A stretch of DNA of 64,000 bases from Christiangramia forsetii KT0803 (GCF_000060345.1 NC_008571.1:1488001-1552000), one strand, 5' to 3'; positions 14,999-25,100 are shown, numbered from the stretch's first letter. The notes: generated by a model not told the origin, from the letters alone. Numbers and translations are program-made.

Positions 14999-16914
14999 TT
15001 GAAGAATTTTATAAGTAGCATTTCGATCAGCAAAAAGATCAGCGCAAAAATAACAAACCATTTCCAAAGTGCAGTAATTTGTGAAGCTGCATTTAATTCA
15101 GAAAAATATTCCTCTACAGTACCGTAGATCTTAAGATTATTTATCGCTGATATATCTGTATAGGTGAGATTACTTTCACTTCTATCATAATTAAAACTAA
15201 TATTACCAATATTGGTAGAGGTATTAGAAATCTCATAATTTCCGGCTTCTAAAGCAACCGTACTGGTATTAATTTCTACCCGATTGCTAAAATTCTGTTG
15301 CTGTGGAATGATGTCTATATCTCCATTTTTGATATGTAGAACCTGATCCTTTCCTAGTTCTACGGGGATGTCGACCTTATTTTCCTTTCCTGTTTCAAAA
15401 TAAAGCTGGTTTCTTTTTAAAGCATTGAGACCAATCTGATAAAAGACAGGAACAATGAGCGGGGAATTGGTGAAATTTGAATTCTTTGTATTAATTGGAG
15501 CTGTAAAGAGGTAGACAGAATTTGATTCTAAAAGGAAAGATTGCCCATCCTCATATTTCAAAATTGGGTTTGTTGAAGCCGCATTAAAATAGGAGAGAAC
15601 TTTTGGATACTCAAAATTTTCTGTTCGTTTTTCAAAAACGCTCTGAAATAGTGGGTGATCATATTCTATACGGGTGATCAATCTTTCATCTTCCAGCTTT
15701 TCTCCCAGAGATGGAAGTCCAAGTTTATTTAAGATTGGAGAGTAATTAATAGTTTCTTCTGGCGGAATTATAATGAGGCTTGCACCATTATTCTGAATAT
15801 TACTAAGATTATTTAAAAGGGATGAAGAAATTTGATCCACCTCATTTAATACGATCAAATTAGCAGTATTTAATTGATTAAAATCAATCTGGTTTGGAGT
15901 GAAATTAGAAGTTTCAAATTCAGGGATGGTGTAGATCCTATTTAGAAAATCAAAATCAGAACCAGAAATAATAACCACTTTTATAGGCTGTTTTTCATTG
16001 ATGTTAAAAAATAGTTCATTATCGTACCAAAGTCCTGAATCTTCAATCTCTATTCTACCATTAGAAATCTTTTCATTTTGAAGCCTGAAATTTATAGTTG
16101 CCAGTCCATCTTCAAAATTTTGAATGGTATTGCGGCCAAGTAGTTTCTCATTATTAAAAATCGAGATCGTTACGGGCTCTTTTATTTCTATATTGGTTTT
16201 TAACTGAATGTTTAGAGAGAGGCTTTCAGGATTAGAATCTTCTATAAATACGCTATCCAGACTTATATTTTCCAGTGCCTGAACCTCTTTTTTTACGAAA
16301 TTATAATTGAAACTTTTATTATCAATCGTGGAAGGAATATTTAGAGAATGTTGGAAATCGGAAATTATAACAAGATTTTTATTTGTGCCGGAGTACTTTT
16401 TGAAATAATTTTCTGCTTTTAAATTAATTTCTCTAAAATCAAGCTGTTTGTCAATAAATTCAATTTCCTGAAGTTCTTTTTTAAGTTCAATAGTAGAACG
16501 ATTGAAGAGATCTGAATCATTTGTGAAAAATCCATATTGGTTCTCATCTTTTAGATTTTCCAATAATTCGTTTACGGAACTCTGCAGTAAGCTTGATTGT
16601 CGCTTGGAGGCCTGCATGCTAAAAGAATTGTCCAGATAAATTAAAGTGTGTGAATCCTGGAGTGCTTTGTCGCTTGCAGGAATAAAAGGTTGAGCAAACG
16701 CCAGCACTAAACATCCTACTAATAAAAGACGTGTAATAAGGATTAAAAATTTTTTTAATCTAGAGCTTTGACGTGTTTCCTGAATTACTTTTTTTAAAAA
16801 TTTCACATTGGTGAAATCTTCTCTTTGGAATTTTCTTAAACGGAATAAATGAACAATCAGCGGAATTAATAGAAGAAACAGCGCATATAGTAATTCCGGA
16901 TGTTGAAACTGCAT
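14995..16914 (-). CDS. BatA-domain/VWA membrane protein
   Basis: 639 residues. The N-terminus MQFQHPELLYALFLLLIPLI and the following HLFRLRKFQREDFTNVKFLK are the BatA N-terminal domain, with a second helix at about residues 55-75 (LILITRLLLVGCLVLAFAQP). A VWA-like domain follows, with the metal site DNSFSM (about 93-98). The middle is a long beta-rich periplasmic region and the C-terminus a membrane helix (WKWFVIFALIFLLIEMLLI). BatA-type proteins in Bacteroidetes usually sit with MoxR ATPases; here there is none, and the gene overlaps the dihydroorotase homologue. Role unknown; envelope or complex assembly is an inference. Confidence 0.85.
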   Translation of the reverse strand: MQFQHPELLYALFLLLIPLIVHLFRLRKFQREDFTNVKFLKKVIQETRQSSRLKKFLILITRLLLVGCLVLAFAQPFIPASDKALQDSHTLIYLDNSFSMQASKRQSSLLQSSVNELLENLKDENQYGFFTNDSDLFNRSTIELKKELQEIEFIDKQLDFREINLKAENYFKKYSGTNKNLVIISDFQHSLNIPSTIDNKSFNYNFVKKEVQALENISLDSVFIEDSNPESLSLNIQLKTNIEIKEPVTISIFNNEKLLGRNTIQNFEDGLATINFRLQNEKISNGRIEIEDSGLWYDNELFFNINEKQPIKVVIISGSDFDFLNRIYTIPEFETSNFTPNQIDFNQLNTANLIVLNEVDQISSSLLNNLSNIQNNGASLIIIPPEETINYSPILNKLGLPSLGEKLEDERLITRIEYDHPLFQSVFEKRTENFEYPKVLSYFNAASTNPILKYEDGQSFLLESNSVYLFTAPINTKNSNFTNSPLIVPVFYQIGLNALKRNQLYFETGKENKVDIPVELGKDQVLHIKNGDIDIIPQQQNFSNRVEINTSTVALEAGNYEISNTSTNIGNISFNYDRSESNLTYTDISAINNLKIYGTVEEYFSELNAASQITALWKWFVIFALIFLLIEMLLIKFFK

Positions 16915-16933
16915 ATTCAGGAATAAAGTTTCT

Positions 16934-16941
16934 CAAATATA
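16934..16941 (-). promoter_or_regulatory. -7 element of the BatA-like gene
   Basis: Minus strand TATATTTG, exact consensus; predicted start about 16930, giving a leader of about 16 nt. No clear -33 element. It would let the BatA group be transcribed apart from the histidine kinases. Confidence 0.5.
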
Positions 16942-16963
16942 GAAAATGAAAAAGGATTGAGGG

Positions 16964-18166
16964 TTAAAACCTTTTAACCTGAAATTTAAAATTACTTCCT
17001 TTCTCGGGTTCAGATTCTATAGAAATGGTTCCACCCATAGATTCAATTAGTTTCTTAACCGTTGCCAGGCCAATACCACTCCCATGATTTCCTTCGCGAT
17101 CTGCTGTTTCCAGGGTAGTGAACAAATCGAAAATATCTTTGAATTTTTCTTCTGGAATACCTTTTCCATTATCTTTTACTTCGAAAAAATAATATTCTTC
17201 ATTTTTTGAGAATCCTATATCAACCTTTCTAAGGTCTTTATCATTGTATTTTAAGGAATTACTTATAAGATTCATAAAAACCTGCGTTAACGCGGCTTTA
17301 TTTACGTTGTGGAGCATTACATCATCGGGATAAGCAATTTCGATATCATCAGACACCTGATAAAGATCTGTAATGCCTTTTAGTAATTTTCGAAGATCAA
17401 CATTTGTGTAATCTTTTTCCAATACATGATCGCTACGGTAAAAACCAAGAATTCCATCTATATAATTACGAAGAGAGTAGGAGGACTCCACTAAATACTC
17501 TATATATTGCTCGGTGTCCTCATTAAATTTACCCTCGTTTTCATCTTTCAAAAGTTCACTTAGTGAGATAATATTAGCCAGGGGAGATTTCAGGTCATGA
17601 GATACAAGGCTGGCAAATTTTTCTAATTCACGGTATTTCTCTTTAAGCTTTATTTGAACCTGATAGAGTTTGTTCTTTTGTTTTCTGAATTCAAAAAGTT
17701 TTAAGGTCTGCTGTGCTAAAGCCTTTAAAGCACGCTTTTGTTTTTCAGATAAATTTTTCTCTTCAGTATCAAAAATGCAGAAAACAGCGATAGTATGTCC
17801 CTGTGGATTATGTAACGGAACGCCGGCATAAAAGGAAAATTCACGATCGTAGATACCTTTTGCCATTTCGAATATTTCGGGAGATTCAGATCGGTTAAGT
17901 ATAAGGAGAGGACTGTCACTATGAATGGCCCTGTCACAAAATGAATTTTGACGCTCTATTTCTTGTATTTCAGCACCATAAACGGACTTATTCCAGATTC
18001 TTTGCTCATCCACAATACTAATTTTCGAAACTGGCACCTCGCATATAGCAGCAGCTAGAAACGTAAGATTGTCATAATCTTCGTCTGGCCCGGAATTAAG
18101 AATATTATACTCTTTCAATGCAGCTCTTCTGAGCTTCTCATTGAAAGGAATTAGTTTATGTTGCAT
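16964..18166 (-). CDS. GAF-domain sensor histidine kinase (copy 1)
   Basis: 400 residues, no membrane helix. A GAF domain fills about residues 25-160 (YAGVPLHNPQGHTIAVFCIF), a short coiled coil follows, then HisKA with the phospho-acceptor H190 in SLVSHDLKSPLANI. The ATPase domain has the N box MNLISNSLKYND, DNGKGIPEE and GSGIGLATVKKL. It is a soluble hybrid-less kinase; no response regulator gene is adjacent. It is a clear paralogue of the next upstream gene, aligned end to end, so the pair arose by tandem duplication. Signal unknown; GAF domains of this type may bind small ligands or sense redox state. Confidence 0.92.
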   Translation of the reverse strand: MQHKLIPFNEKLRRAALKEYNILNSGPDEDYDNLTFLAAAICEVPVSKISIVDEQRIWNKSVYGAEIQEIERQNSFCDRAIHSDSPLLILNRSESPEIFEMAKGIYDREFSFYAGVPLHNPQGHTIAVFCIFDTEEKNLSEKQKRALKALAQQTLKLFEFRKQKNKLYQVQIKLKEKYRELEKFASLVSHDLKSPLANIISLSELLKDENEGKFNEDTEQYIEYLVESSYSLRNYIDGILGFYRSDHVLEKDYTNVDLRKLLKGITDLYQVSDDIEIAYPDDVMLHNVNKAALTQVFMNLISNSLKYNDKDLRKVDIGFSKNEEYYFFEVKDNGKGIPEEKFKDIFDLFTTLETADREGNHGSGIGLATVKKLIESMGGTISIESEPEKGSNFKFQVKRF

Positions 18167-18228
18167 TGCCCCATCAGAATAAGATTTTAAAGTTATCTAA
18201 AAATAAATAACTTTTCCCTAAAAAAATC

Positions 18229-19446
18229 CTAATCTACTGTGTTATGCCGTTTTATATTGAACTCGAAGAGTGTGCCCTGATTCTCATCTGAAGTCATTTT
18301 AATATTTCCTCCAAGGCTTTCAATTAACTTTTTAACTGTTGAAAGACCAATCCCGTGTCCTTTTTTACCGCTTCTGTCTTTATCTACTGCAGTTGTAAAA
18401 AGATTAAATACCATTTCCTGTTTTTCCACTGGGATGCCAATCCCATTATCACTAATGCTAAAGTTGAAGAACTCACGGTTTTCAGTGCAATCTATTTCAA
18501 TAATGATCTTATCCTTATTGTTGTATTTTAAACTGTTACTTATGAGGTTCATAAAGATTTGACCAAGCGCAGCACTGTTACCATAAAGCTTAAGGTTATT
18601 ATCTGGCAGGTTTATTTCGCAATTTTCGGCAATCTGTAGCAAGTCTATAATATCTTCAAGAAGATCGTTTAGAAAGAATTCTTCCATAGCCTTTACACTA
18701 TTTCTGCTACTGGAATAATGATCCAGAAGTCCGCTAATATAATCGCTAAGGGTAAGGCCCGATTGCTTTAAATAATCCAAATATTCCTTGCCCTTAACAT
18801 CCAGAATTTCGCCATACTTAACCTTCAGCATATCTGCTGTTATGATCATATTGGCCAGTGGCATTTTTAAGTCGTGGGAAACTGTGCTTGCAAACTCCGT
18901 AAGGATTTTATTATTTTCATCCAATTCAACCTTTAAATTCTCCAGAATCTTGTTTTTTCTCCTGGATTCAAAAAGCATTTCCACCTGTTTTCCAAGAGCC
19001 TTTAAGGCCACCTTCTGATTTTCATCTAAATGGTGTTCTTTAGAATCATAAACACAAAGTGTTCCCATGGGATAACCATTACTATCCAGTAGAGAGACTC
19101 CTGCGTAATATTTTATGGCTGTTTCGCTAACAACAAACGGATTGTCTTTAAAGCGTTCATCTTTTGAAGCATTTGGTATTTCTAAAAGTGTACCCGGTTC
19201 TAAAATTGTATGTCCACAAAATGAATCTTCTCTGGTGGATCCTGAAAGCTCTGTTCCTACTTTTGATTTAAACCAGTTGCGTTCTGAATCTATCATATTC
19301 ACTGCGGCAATAGGAGTATGACAAATATAACTAGCAAGTTTTGTGATGCTGTCATATGCTTCTTCCGGCAGACTATCAATAATATCCAATTCCTTAAGAG
19401 AATCAAGTCTCTTTAATTCATTAATTGGTACTGCAGGATTAATCAT
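18229..19446 (-). CDS. GAF-domain sensor histidine kinase (copy 2)
   Basis: 405 residues with the same architecture as copy 1: GAF (about residues 25-160, KYYAGVSLLDSNGYPMGTLC), HisKA with H191 in STVSHDLKMPLANM, then HATPase_c with MNLISNSLKYNN, DNGIGIPVE and GHGIGLSTVKKL. The SFCGHTI motif of this copy matches the usual form, where copy 1 has SFCDRAI. The GAF domains have diverged more than the kinase cores, which suggests different signals feeding similar outputs. No receiver domain or regulator gene is nearby. 62 bp separate it from copy 1. Confidence 0.92.
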   Translation of the reverse strand: MINPAVPINELKRLDSLKELDIIDSLPEEAYDSITKLASYICHTPIAAVNMIDSERNWFKSKVGTELSGSTREDSFCGHTILEPGTLLEIPNASKDERFKDNPFVVSETAIKYYAGVSLLDSNGYPMGTLCVYDSKEHHLDENQKVALKALGKQVEMLFESRRKNKILENLKVELDENNKILTEFASTVSHDLKMPLANMIITADMLKVKYGEILDVKGKEYLDYLKQSGLTLSDYISGLLDHYSSSRNSVKAMEEFFLNDLLEDIIDLLQIAENCEINLPDNNLKLYGNSAALGQIFMNLISNSLKYNNKDKIIIEIDCTENREFFNFSISDNGIGIPVEKQEMVFNLFTTAVDKDRSGKKGHGIGLSTVKKLIESLGGNIKMTSDENQGTLFEFNIKRHNTVD

Positions 19447-19502
19447 TTATCAAAAAATTTTCAAACGTTAAATAAAACTAAAATTAATGAGAATGACAAG
19501 TG

Positions 19503-20273
19503 TTAAAATTGGCCTTTCTCAAAAACGCCCAGTCCAAAAAGAGCAAAATCATATTTTACCGGATCATTGGAATCCATGAGTCGTAAATTCTCATCTAATT
19601 CGGTTAAAGCTTTTGAATCGTTCATTTTTCGCTTCAGCAGTCCCAATTTTCTTGCCACGTTTCCTGAATGTACATCGAGGGGGCAGGAAAGTTGTGAAGA
19701 TGCTAAGCTATTCCATAACCCAAAATCTACTCCTTTTCCATCATTTCTTACCATCCATCTTAGGAACATATTAATACGTTTGGCGGCAGATTTTTTAAAA
19801 GGATCGCTTACGTGTTTCTCTGTTCTTTTCTGGTGTGGTAATTCAAAAAAGATATTTTTAAATTGATGGATGGCGGGCTGCAAAGTGTTTTCCAAAGCAT
19901 TCTCATAAAAAACTTTCTCTAAGCCTCCATGTCTTGAATAGATATTATTTAATGCTTTGATAAAATATTTTAAATCTTCAGAATTAAATGTTCTATGTAC
20001 AAAACCTTCGAGATTATTGAGGTCTTTTTCCTCATGATTTAAAATGAACTCATAAGGACTCATATCCATGAGCTGCATAAGTTTTTCTGAATTTTTTAAA
20101 ATACTCTTTCTATTACCCCATGCAATAGTAGCGGTCAGAAAACCTGAGATTTCAATGTCTTCTTTTCTGTGAAATAAATGTGGAATCTTAATAGGATCAG
20201 ATTCAATAAATTCAGGGGTATTATATTGTTCGACTTTAAAATCGAGAAAAGATTTAAGTTCAGATTTATTCAA
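19503..20273 (-). CDS. TIGR02757 (DUF2400) family protein
   Basis: 256 residues. SDPIKIPHLFHRKEDIEISG, then FLTATIAWGNRKSILKNSEK (about residues 41-60), is the signature of this family, and the C-terminal region with LSCPLDVHSGNVARKLGL recalls the helix-hairpin region of HhH-type DNA glycosylase-like folds. The function is unproven. It starts 20 bp after the ABC ATPase gene and is probably co-transcribed with it. No signal peptide. Confidence 0.85.
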   Translation of the reverse strand: MNKSELKSFLDFKVEQYNTPEFIESDPIKIPHLFHRKEDIEISGFLTATIAWGNRKSILKNSEKLMQLMDMSPYEFILNHEEKDLNNLEGFVHRTFNSEDLKYFIKALNNIYSRHGGLEKVFYENALENTLQPAIHQFKNIFFELPHQKRTEKHVSDPFKKSAAKRINMFLRWMVRNDGKGVDFGLWNSLASSQLSCPLDVHSGNVARKLGLLKRKMNDSKALTELDENLRLMDSNDPVKYDFALFGLGVFEKGQF

Positions 20274-20293
20274 AAAGATCCTGGATTAATGAG

Positions 20294-20953
20294 TTAAACA
20301 ATTTCGCCGTCCACCATGGTAAGTTTCCTGTCGGCCATGTCTGCGAGTTCTTCGTTATGCGTCACAATAACGAACGTCTGTTCAAATTCGTCTCTAAGTT
20401 GGAAAAATAATTTATGTAGATTTTCAGCAGATTCGCTATCAAGATTTCCCGAAGGTTCATCAGCAAAAATCACCGCAGGATTATTTATCAAGCTTCTGGC
20501 AACTGCTATTCTTTGCTGTTCTCCACCACTAAGTTCTCCAGGTTTATGAGATGCTCTATTTTCAAGACCAAGAAAACTTAAAAGTTCCATCGCTCTTTTT
20601 TCAGCCTCCTTTCGAGGGGTTTTATGTATAAATGCTGGAATACATATGTTTTCTAAAGCCGTGAACTCGGGTAATAACTGATGAAACTGAAAGATAAATC
20701 CAATATGCTTATTTCTGAATTTAGAGAGATCTCTGGATTTTAACCCATAAATATTAGTGCTGTTAATCAATAACTCAGAATTTTTCTTTTTCGAAGGCTT
20801 ATCTAACGTACCCATTATTTGAAGAAGTGTAGTTTTTCCTGCTCCGGAAGCTCCTACAATAGATACAATTTCACTTTTTTTAATATGAAGGTCTACTGAT
20901 TTTAAAACATGCAGATCCCCGTAATATTTATGAATGTTTTTAGCAATAATCAT
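20294..20953 (-). CDS. ABC transporter ATP-binding protein (LolD type)
   Basis: 219 residues. Walker A is GASGAGKTT (34-42), the Q-loop is in [18 protein letters not shown], the signature is [13 protein letters not shown] and Walker B is [28 protein letters not shown] is typical of the MacB/LolD branch, which drives lipoprotein release or mechanotransmission from the inner membrane. The permease is not adjacent, as is usual for lolD in Bacteroidetes. Which MacB-type permease it serves cannot be told here. First gene of the long minus-strand run down to 12757. Confidence 0.88.
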   Translation of the reverse strand: MIIAKNIHKYYGDLHVLKSVDLHIKKSEIVSIVGASGAGKTTLLQIMGTLDKPSKKKNSELLINSTNIYGLKSRDLSKFRNKHIGFIFQFHQLLPEFTALENICIPAFIHKTPRKEAEKRAMELLSFLGLENRASHKPGELSGGEQQRIAVARSLINNPAVIFADEPSGNLDSESAENLHKLFFQLRDEFEQTFVIVTHNEELADMADRKLTMVDGEIV

Positions 20954-21004
20954 CTACGAAAAATAAGACACCGAAATTAGCCAAATTAAGCAGATTCCCC
21001 AAGT

Positions 21005-23443
21005 TTAACCCCGGAATAAGTTTTTCACTTTGTTATAGTCAATAAAATATACCACACGCAGGCTTATATTATGTCGTGCTGGTTGAGCAAAAAGATTATC
21101 TAAACTATCATTAAAACCAAGATAACTAAGTTTATCTTCATTGAAGATCGCATTTCTATATAATAGAATAGCTTCACTGCCCGGAGCAAACTGCCATCTA
21201 TAACTTAGATCAAGGTTCCAGATATTAAAATTAGCATCAGGATTATTTGCATCTGTTACGTTGTAATCTAAAGAATTTAATGAGCCTTGTTCCAATAGTT
21301 GGGAGTAACTGTTTTCTGCAAAACTAGCCGTGGACCAAAAGTTCCTGAAACTCAAATTCAAACCTTGTTTCGTATTGAAATTATAACTTCCATTTAAAGA
21401 GTTTTCAATACTTTTTTGATCTCTAACCCCAAAAATTATCTGATCGTTTACCTGGTCTACATAACTAGGCCGATCATTTTGATAAGAATATTCAAATTCA
21501 TAAATCAAATTAAATTTATCGCTAAAACGATATCTCGGTTCTATGCTAAGACTAAAATCACTCCGGGAGGATTTATAATATTCTTCAAAATAAACTCTTA
21601 CATCATAAGCAAAAGTCTTTCTGTAATCTGTAGAAACAAACGCACTCATGGATCCAAAAGGTTTATAAAGAATATAAGTATCATCAGCTCTCGGTTCAAA
21701 ATAGTCCCTGAATTCAGAATTTATATCCATAGACCCTCCAAAAGCGAACCTGTCTCTGGTCATGGCAAAAAACTCCCCTCCCATACCTGTATTAACAGGA
21801 ACGTCTGGCTTGTATCTTCGAAGGTGCTGACCGTATAAACCAATTCTATAAGTATTATAACTTCCTTTCGGTTCAAAAATCTGATAAGAAGCGTTCCAGG
21901 AAAAGTTGTTATAATTATTGATGAAATTTATCCCAAGATCATTGATATCGTAGGTTTCATTAGCGAATTCATTAGCCAGGCTGTAACGAATATTTCCCTT
22001 TGTTCGTTCTACTGAAAGAAAAGAGGCAAATCCGGTCTTGTTCTGTCCGGGTAAGTTGACATTACTCATTTTCGCCTGTCCTTCAAAATTGAATGAGTTC
22101 TGCTTGTTATATATGTCAAACAAAAATCCTGTAACATTTCCATCTCTAAAATGACCATCTCGGGTAACATTTGTATTTATTAGGGTGATAGATGAGTTTT
22201 TGTTGAAGCGCTGATCCAATACCAGGATATTGTAATTAGCAAAAGATTCGGTTGTTTTTCTACGGGTGTTCCCGGTAATGGTATCACGGAAAATGGCTTC
22301 CTGCTTGTTAGTGATAGCATTGAAAAACCCAATGCCTAAACCTCTGTCTGTTCTTCCGGAAACTTTTAAGGCATTTATAAGTTCTGCTTTATCAGGATTT
22401 TCCAGGATTTCTTCATTTTCCAGGGCTTCTGTTTGGGCATCATTAAAACCGATCGGGGTGCTGCCAACTCTTCGGGAATAAAACAGGTCTCCTTTATTGA
22501 ATAATTCGGTGCCTTCAGTAAAAAAAGCCCTGTTCTCACCAAAAACCTGCTCAAAAGGTCCAAGGTTTAACTCTACTTTATCAAAAGCAGTTTGTCCAAA
22601 ATCAGGGATCAGGGTCATATCTAGGGTAAACGAATCGTTGATTCCGTATTTTAGATCCATCCCTGCATTAAAATTAAAATCTGTATTTCCATCAAATTGA
22701 TCAACGGCCAAAGAAGTGAAAGGATACAGGCTAAGACGCACCGGTGGGTCAATATTTGTGATGCCGTTCAAAAGTCCGGTATACTGACTAAATTGGCCAA
22801 CAGACTTATCTACATAGTTCCAAACATACGTAGCATTTAGATGTGTGATCTCTCGCGCGAACTGAACTCCCCATAATTGCGCAGGTTTCTCGGGAAACCT
22901 AAGTGCCGAATAAGGAATTTTCATTTCAAGATACCATCCGTTTTCATCATTTGAAACGGCAGATTCCCATACTACGTTATAAGCAAAATCTTCATTGTCA
23001 CCGGTCATCCTTGCATCGGCCTGTGTTCCCGCCGTAGTAACTATAAACCTCGTTTGATTTTCACCATCATCATAGGTGTTGATATCCATCAGGAAAAATT
23101 CAGATTGATTTAAATTATCCCTTTGAGTAAACTGTCGCATTGTTTTTTCAGGATCATTTTCTCTCATGATCGCAGCAACATATATTGCTTCATCATCATA
23201 TAGAATTTTGACAATGGTTTTATGCGATGCTGGTATGGGATCCCCGTCACCGGGTTCTAGCATCACAAAATTATCAGCTTCAGCAACATTTTGCCAGATT
23301 TTTTCGTCTGGTAAACCATCAATTTTGGGTGGATTATCAATTCTCCGGGTTTTATATATTTTTCTGTCTGATTCAATATTCTGGGAATAGGAATATAGGC
23401 TGGTAAGAAAAAGAATTATAAATAATATTCGATTTAAGGGCAT
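21005..23443 (-). CDS. DUF5916 outer-membrane protein with CBM9-like domain
   Basis: 812 residues with a signal peptide (RILFIILFLTSLYSYSQ). The N-terminal part (about residues 30-230) is a CBM9-like beta sandwich: IDGLPDEKIWQNVAEADNFV and LYDDEAIYVAAIM. The rest is an aromatic, alternating-strand region (DUF5916) typical of an outer-membrane beta barrel, ending close to the C-terminus with aromatic strands. The family is frequent in Bacteroidetes and its substrate is not established. It has its own promoter and is divergent from msrA. Confidence 0.85.
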   Translation of the reverse strand: MPLNRILFIILFLTSLYSYSQNIESDRKIYKTRRIDNPPKIDGLPDEKIWQNVAEADNFVMLEPGDGDPIPASHKTIVKILYDDEAIYVAAIMRENDPEKTMRQFTQRDNLNQSEFFLMDINTYDDGENQTRFIVTTAGTQADARMTGDNEDFAYNVVWESAVSNDENGWYLEMKIPYSALRFPEKPAQLWGVQFAREITHLNATYVWNYVDKSVGQFSQYTGLLNGITNIDPPVRLSLYPFTSLAVDQFDGNTDFNFNAGMDLKYGINDSFTLDMTLIPDFGQTAFDKVELNLGPFEQVFGENRAFFTEGTELFNKGDLFYSRRVGSTPIGFNDAQTEALENEEILENPDKAELINALKVSGRTDRGLGIGFFNAITNKQEAIFRDTITGNTRRKTTESFANYNILVLDQRFNKNSSITLINTNVTRDGHFRDGNVTGFLFDIYNKQNSFNFEGQAKMSNVNLPGQNKTGFASFLSVERTKGNIRYSLANEFANETYDINDLGINFINNYNNFSWNASYQIFEPKGSYNTYRIGLYGQHLRRYKPDVPVNTGMGGEFFAMTRDRFAFGGSMDINSEFRDYFEPRADDTYILYKPFGSMSAFVSTDYRKTFAYDVRVYFEEYYKSSRSDFSLSIEPRYRFSDKFNLIYEFEYSYQNDRPSYVDQVNDQIIFGVRDQKSIENSLNGSYNFNTKQGLNLSFRNFWSTASFAENSYSQLLEQGSLNSLDYNVTDANNPDANFNIWNLDLSYRWQFAPGSEAILLYRNAIFNEDKLSYLGFNDSLDNLFAQPARHNISLRVVYFIDYNKVKNLFRG

Positions 23444-23473
23444 TGATTGTTGGATTGTTATTTTTTAACCGAC

Positions 23474-23505
23474 CAAATGTATTATTGTTATTAATAATGG
23501 ACAAA
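23474..23505 (-). promoter_or_regulatory. Promoter of the DUF5916 gene
   Basis: Minus strand TTTG (23502-23505), 20-bp spacer, TACATTTG (23474-23481). Predicted start near 23470, about 27 nt before the ATG. Confidence 0.65.
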
Positions 23506-23534
23506 ACATTTCTATAAAATCAAGTTAAACAGAC

Positions 23535-23564
23535 TTTGTTTTGTTTATTTAAAAATTAAATTTG
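23535..23564 (+). promoter_or_regulatory. Promoter of msrA-folE
   Basis: TTTG (23535-23538), 18-bp spacer, TAAATTTG (23557-23564). The in-frame TTG at 23562 lies inside this element, so the ATG at 23589 is the start. Confidence 0.7.
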
Positions 23565-23588
23565 CTAAACAAAAAAGAAATTTCTTTT

Positions 23589-24131
23589 ATGAAAGAGTTG
23601 AAATTGAAAAAAGCCACATTGGCTGGAGGATGTTTCTGGTGTACAGAGGCTGTTTTTCAAAGATTGGAAGGAGTAGAGGAAGTGAGCTCTGGATTTACCG
23701 GTGGGGAAATCAAAAATCCCGCATATCGTGAAATAATAACAGGAAGAACCGGTCATGCAGAAGCAATAGAAATTCAATTTAATCCTGAAAAAATTAGTTT
23801 TGAAGAATTGCTTTTAGTTTTCTTTGCTACACATGATCCAACTACTTTAAATAAACAGCAAAATGATGTTGGAACCCAATATAGAAGTGCTGTTTTTTAT
23901 CATGATGAAGATCAAAAAATAAAAGCCGAAGAGGTTATCGCTTTACTGGAAAAAGAAGGTATGTTTGAGAATCCTATCGTTACCGAGGTTAGTGAAGCTT
24001 CAGAATTTTATGTTGCTGAGGCAGAACATCAGGATTTCTATAATCAACACAGGCAACAACCTTATTGTCAATTTATAATTGATCCAAAAATAAAGAAGCT
24101 GAATAAATTATTTTCTGATAAACTGAAATAA
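23589..24131 (+). CDS. msrA: Peptide-methionine (S)-S-oxide reductase MsrA
   Basis: 180 residues from the ATG at 23589. The active site is [11 protein letters not shown] with the catalytic C15 and a nearby C18; [20 protein letters not shown] and [20 protein letters not shown] are the other family blocks. The enzyme reduces methionine-S-sulfoxide in proteins with thioredoxin. No signal peptide, so cytoplasmic. The recycling Cys expected near the C-terminus of many MsrA proteins is represented at most by the Cys in QPYCQFI. folE starts one base after the stop. Confidence 0.95.
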   Translation: MKELKLKKATLAGGCFWCTEAVFQRLEGVEEVSSGFTGGEIKNPAYREIITGRTGHAEAIEIQFNPEKISFEELLLVFFATHDPTTLNKQQNDVGTQYRSAVFYHDEDQKIKAEEVIALLEKEGMFENPIVTEVSEASEFYVAEAEHQDFYNQHRQQPYCQFIIDPKIKKLNKLFSDKLK

Positions 24132-24132
24132 T

Positions 24133-24729
24133 ATGTCTTATAAATACTTTGAAGAGTATAATGAAGAGATCACCGAAAATATGAAGAACAATTTTCAGGA
24201 GATCATCAAAGGTGTTGGAGAAAATCCAGATAGAGAAGGAATAGTAAAAACTCCCGAACGAGCTGCGAAAGCTATGCAATTTCTTACGCAGGGTTATTCT
24301 ATGGATGCCGAAGAGATTCTTAAAAAGGCTGTTTTTGAAGAAAGTTACGATGAGATGGTGGTTGTAAAGGACATAGAACTGTACTCCCTTTGCGAACATC
24401 ATATGCTTCCATTTTTCGGGAAGGCACACATCGCCTATATTCCGAATGGGAAAATAATTGGTTTAAGTAAATTGCCAAGAGTGGTTGACGTTTTTGCACG
24501 TAGGTTACAGGTTCAGGAAAGATTAACCCATGATATTTTGGAATGTTTGAATGAAACCTTGCAACCGCAAGGTGTAGCTGTGGTTATTGAAGCAGTGCAT
24601 ATGTGTATGATGATGCGTGGAGTTCAAAAGCAAAATAGTGCGACCACTACATCAGGTTTTCGCGGGCAATTCAAAGAAATTGAAACTAGAAACGAATTTT
24701 TGAAATTGATTAGCTCAGACCTTAGATAA
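24133..24729 (+). CDS. folE: GTP cyclohydrolase I
   Basis: 198 residues. Zinc ligands are C87 and H90 in [20 protein letters not shown], and C158 in [30 protein letters not shown] is the conserved N-terminal block. The enzyme makes 7,8-dihydroneopterin triphosphate, the entry to folate, queuosine or tetrahydrobiopterin pathways. It is coupled to msrA by a one-base gap; a small membrane protein follows. A pterin-4a-carbinolamine dehydratase gene occurs elsewhere in this window (58904), so biopterin recycling is plausible in this organism. Confidence 0.96.
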   Translation: MSYKYFEEYNEEITENMKNNFQEIIKGVGENPDREGIVKTPERAAKAMQFLTQGYSMDAEEILKKAVFEESYDEMVVVKDIELYSLCEHHMLPFFGKAHIAYIPNGKIIGLSKLPRVVDVFARRLQVQERLTHDILECLNETLQPQGVAVVIEAVHMCMMMRGVQKQNSATTTSGFRGQFKEIETRNEFLKLISSDLR

Positions 24730-24776
24730 TTTATTTGGCACTTTTTTTGATTTATTCTAAGAAAATTCAAAAAAAA

Positions 24777-25079
24777 ATGAAATTATTTAGAGATAAAACC
24801 TTTATAAAAGGACTTGCTTACGATTTGGCCGGTATGGCTACCATAGCAATTCCGTTGGTAGGTCCATTTTTAGATCTAATTTGGGCTCCTTATGCCGCAA
24901 AAAAGATGAGAGAAATGTATCCGGGAAGAAAAGGTAAACTAGCTTCAGTATTAGTTTTTATTGAGGAGATTCTACCGGGGACAGATATTATTCCAACTTT
25001 TACTTTGATGTACCTTTATACGTACGTATGGAAAAAAGAACCTTCAAAAGTTCAGATTATTGAAGTTGAAAGTTACTAG
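24777..25079 (+). CDS. Small conserved membrane protein
   Basis: 100 residues from the ATG at 24777; a TTG at 24735 is an alternative but adds an unlikely N-terminus. GLAYDLAGMATIAIPLVGPF and DLIWAPYAAKKMREMYPGRK form a re-entrant or short helix plus basic patch, then ILPGTDIIPTFTLMYLYTYV is a second membrane segment. I do not recognise a named family with certainty. It is probably the third gene of the msrA-folE transcript and ends before a strong bidirectional terminator. Confidence 0.65.
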   Translation: MKLFRDKTFIKGLAYDLAGMATIAIPLVGPFLDLIWAPYAAKKMREMYPGRKGKLASVLVFIEEILPGTDIIPTFTLMYLYTYVWKKEPSKVQIIEVESY

Positions 25080-25100
25080 TGTTTGCTTAATTAGTTAAAA

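Noticed and set aside
15001-15067. Upstream extension of the dihydroorotase homologue
   Set aside because: It lies wholly inside the BatA-like coding sequence; MKLLLKSV at 14998 is the natural start.
21416-21838. Plus-strand ORF opposite the DUF5916 gene
   Set aside because: Antisense shadow with no recognisable domain, no promoter and unlikely composition; the minus-strand gene is clear.
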